Below are positions 62,112 to 64,000 of a stretch of 64,000 nucleotides of DNA, in pieces. Source of the DNA: Gallionellales bacterium GWA2_60_18 (GTDB lineage Bacteria > Pseudomonadota > Gammaproteobacteria > Burkholderiales > Gallionellaceae); contig MGWS01000026.1 of assembly GCA_001801105.1 (NCBI GenBank), forward strand, positions 90,759 to 154,758. Reading direction: 5' to 3'. How positions within the stretch are numbered: the first letter of the stretch is position 1; each line of letters opens with the position of its first letter. Below the pieces are notes generated by a model that was given only the letters and a program-made list of their open reading frames with translations, was not told the DNA's origin and did not search any database. The position numbers and the translations under genes were made by a program.

Positions 62112-63206
62112 ATGAAAGTTCCGTATGTCGTGGTTTCCAGCGTGCTGCTGGTCATGCTGGCAGGTTGCAGCGAAGTCGGCTTGGGCAGCAAACGTATCGA
62201 TTACAAGGCCGGTGCGGAGCAGGCGCCCTCGCTGGAAGTCCCGCCCGACCTGACCATGCCGGTCGGCGACAGCCGCTACAAGGTGACGCAGGGCGACGAC
62301 CAGACGGTGGCGACCTATTCCGATTACAGCAAGCGCGGCGGGGCGCAACCGGGTGTGCTCAGCGCGGTGCTGCCGGAAGTGAAGGGCGTGCGGCTGGAAC
62401 GCGATGGCGCAAGGCGCTGGCTGGTGGTGAACGACAAGCCGGAGAACGTCTGGGCGGTGCTCAAGACGTTCTGGCAGGAGAATAACCTGCCGATCGTGAC
62501 CGAAGACGCGGCTGGCGGAGTGATGGAGACCGAATGGGTGGAGAACCGCGCCAAGATTCCGCTGGACTTCATCCGTAAAGCGCTGGGTAAGGCATTCGAC
62601 GATCTTTATTCATCCGGCGAACGCGACAAGTACCGCACCCGTCTGGAGCGCAACAAGGACGGCGTCAGCACCGACGTCTACATCACCCATTACGGCAAGG
62701 AAGAGGTGATGGACAAGGACAAGATCACCAGCAAGTGGCAGGACCGCCCGAACGACCCGGAAATGGAATCCATCATGCTGCAGAGGCTGATGGTGCGTTT
62801 CGGCAGCAGCGAAGATCAGGCGGCCAATGCGCTGGTGGCGAGCGGCGCGGCGAAGATGCCTGCGACGAGCGGTGCAGCCAGCATGCGCGAAGGCGTCATC
62901 GTGGTCGAGGACACCTTCGACCGGGTCTGGCGCAGGGTCGGCCTGGCCATCGAGGACGCGGGCTTGGAGGTGGAAGACAGGGATCGCGTCAAGGGCATCT
63001 ACTTCCTGCGTCCGCCCAGAAAGGAAAGCGGCTGGCTGGACGCATTGCAGTTCTGGAAAGACGGCGAGGACAGCAACAAACGCTACCGCGTGAACGTCAA
63101 GGACGGCGGTACGTCATGTGCGGTGAACGTCACCGATCTGGACGGCACCGGCGACGCCGCGACCGGAAAGATGCTCGAAGCGATCTACAAGAACATCAAC
63201 CAATAA
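62112..63206 (+). CDS. bamC: Outer-membrane assembly lipoprotein BamC
   Basis: A 364-residue lipoprotein of the BAM complex. The signal peptide KVPYVVVSSVLLVMLAGC ends in a lipobox. An unstructured N-terminal part with YKAGAEQAPSLEVPPDL (BamC-type DLxxPxxD-like segment) follows. Two helix-grip domains have WLVVNDKPENVWAVLKTFWQ and VIVVEDTFDRVWRRVGLAIE. GGAGAAGAG before the ATG supports this start. dapA-bamC is the conserved E. coli order. Confidence 0.93.
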   Translation: MKVPYVVVSSVLLVMLAGCSEVGLGSKRIDYKAGAEQAPSLEVPPDLTMPVGDSRYKVTQGDDQTVATYSDYSKRGGAQPGVLSAVLPEVKGVRLERDGARRWLVVNDKPENVWAVLKTFWQENNLPIVTEDAAGGVMETEWVENRAKIPLDFIRKALGKAFDDLYSSGERDKYRTRLERNKDGVSTDVYITHYGKEEVMDKDKITSKWQDRPNDPEMESIMLQRLMVRFGSSEDQAANALVASGAAKMPATSGAASMREGVIVVEDTFDRVWRRVGLAIEDAGLEVEDRDRVKGIYFLRPPRKESGWLDALQFWKDGEDSNKRYRVNVKDGGTSCAVNVTDLDGTGDAATGKMLEAIYKNINQ

Positions 63207-63210
63207 GGAC

Positions 63211-63978
63211 ATGCGCTTCGCTTCACTGGGTAGCGGCAGCGAAGGCAACGCGCTGCTGGTGGCGGCCGGGCGGACGCATGTGTTGATGGACTGCGGCTTC
63301 GGCCTCAAGGACACGCTCGCGCGCCTGGCTCGCTCCGGCATCTCTCCCGAACAACTGGACGGCATCGTCGTCACCCATGAGCATGGCGACCACATCGGCG
63401 GGGTGGCACGGCTGGCGCGCAAGTTCAACCTGCCGGTTTGGCTCACCCACGGTACCTTGCGCAACCAGCAGCAGTCTTTTGCCGACGTTCTCCATGTCCA
63501 TGAAATCGATCCGCATCAGGCGTTTGCGATCGGAGATATCGAGATCACTCCCTATCCGGTTCCGCACGATGCCGCCGAGCCGGTGCAATTCGTGTTCGGC
63601 GACGGTGCGCGGCGGCTGGGTGTGCTGACCGATGCCGGATGCGGTACGCCGCATATCGAAGCGACGCTGGGCGGTTGTCACGCGCTGGTACTGGAATGCA
63701 ACCACGACAGCGACATGCTGATGAACGGCGATTATCCCTATAGCCTCAAGCAGCGCGTGGGCGGACGTTTCGGGCATCTCAACAATCAGGATGCCGCAGC
63801 CATTCTGGGCCGGCTGGATACGGGCAGCCTGCAACACCTGATCGCCGCGCACCTGAGCCGCAAGAACAATACGGCGGAACTGGCGGTGCAGGCATTGTGC
63901 GGGGCGCTGGGTTGCGAGGCGGGCTGGATAGGCGTGGCAACCCAGACTGAAGGATTCGACTGGCGCGAGATCGCCTGA
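63211..63978 (+). CDS. MBL-fold metal-dependent hydrolase (YycJ-like)
   Basis: A 255-residue metallo-beta-lactamase-fold protein. It begins MRFASLGSGSEGNALLVAAG, typical of the YycJ/WalJ group, and has the metal motif VVTHEHGDHIGGVARLA, a second metal region GVLTDAGCGTPH, and late His in LIAAHLSRKNNTAELA. YycJ proteins are thought to be 5' exonucleases involved in DNA metabolism; the role here is by family only. It starts 4 nt after bamC, so it is in the dapA-bamC transcript. Confidence 0.9.
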   Translation: MRFASLGSGSEGNALLVAAGRTHVLMDCGFGLKDTLARLARSGISPEQLDGIVVTHEHGDHIGGVARLARKFNLPVWLTHGTLRNQQQSFADVLHVHEIDPHQAFAIGDIEITPYPVPHDAAEPVQFVFGDGARRLGVLTDAGCGTPHIEATLGGCHALVLECNHDSDMLMNGDYPYSLKQRVGGRFGHLNNQDAAAILGRLDTGSLQHLIAAHLSRKNNTAELAVQALCGALGCEAGWIGVATQTEGFDWREIA

Positions 63979-64000
63979 AATATTTTTATGGATCGAGGAT

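Overview
The window is a gene-dense, high-GC stretch of a proteobacterial chromosome. Gene content and order point to a betaproteobacterium, probably of the Nitrosomonadales/Gallionellaceae type. The clues are leuC-entericidin-leuD-leuB-asd-fimV-truA-trpF-trpB-trpA-accD-folC-SPOR-cvpA-purF-metZ in one run, EarP next to an EF-P carrying Arg32, small co-directional overlaps, and -10 boxes of the form TA(T/G)AATNCGCGC. The family assignment is inference; the class-level one is fairly safe. There is no prophage, insertion sequence, CRISPR array or obvious genomic island.

Layout. 1-2.8 kb: end of a MoxR ATPase gene, a DUF58 gene, and a TgpA-like membrane gene that lacks the transglutaminase core. 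2.9-6.9 kb: the grpE-dnaK-dnaJ heat-shock operon (minus strand) with a good sigma-32 promoter. 7.1-8.3 kb: an MFS transporter. 8.6-13.1 kb: leucine biosynthesis (leuC, leuD, leuB), an entericidin-like lipoprotein and asd. 13.2-26.9 kb: fimV, an EcfT/CbiQ-like membrane protein, truA, trpFBA, accD, folC, a SPOR protein, cvpA, purF, metZ and pncC. 26.9-31.6 kb: recA, recX, alaS and a CheY-like regulator. 31.7-34 kb (minus): ilvE, a zinc-finger protein and waaF. 34.1-38.3 kb: a membrane class III adenylate cyclase converging on glnE. 38.4-44.5 kb: yhdP, nitrilase, tldD. 44.5-51.3 kb: a hemerythrin-like gene (minus), then ribF-ileS-lspA-ispH-thiO. 51.4 kb: tRNA-Thr(CGT). 51.6-56.1 kb: a MacAB-like exporter with one adaptor, one ATPase and two permeases. 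56.2-57.1 kb: an orphan FliD-like gene (minus). 57.2-59.0 kb: earP-efp. 59.1-61.1 kb: feoA-feoB (minus) behind a Fur box. 61.2-64 kb: dapA, bamC and an MBL-fold hydrolase.

The most unusual layer is the short repeats. At least three kinds are present. (1) Arrays of 7-bp units with family-specific cores (TAGTCGN, TAGCNNG, GGATNNN) start at or just after stop codons of dnaK, grpE, leuB and purF, and also directly before the dnaJ start codon. Most fold back on themselves. (2) Palindromic mobile elements of about 70-145 bp lie between genes (6916-7059, 10845-10922, 31571-31700, 32735-32804, 54791-54902). One of them supplies the stop codon of waaF. (3) Palindromic elements of the CCCTCTCCC...GGGAGAGGG and AAATCCCCC...GGGGGATTT types also occur in frame inside the coding sequences of ileS, glnE and earP, adding roughly 20-40 residues to enzymes that are otherwise intact. 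This resembles the palindromic elements known inside Rickettsia genes and is the main candidate for follow-up.

Functionally the window is mostly housekeeping: amino-acid biosynthesis, translation, protein folding, envelope biogenesis and iron uptake. No defence system or biosynthetic cluster was found.
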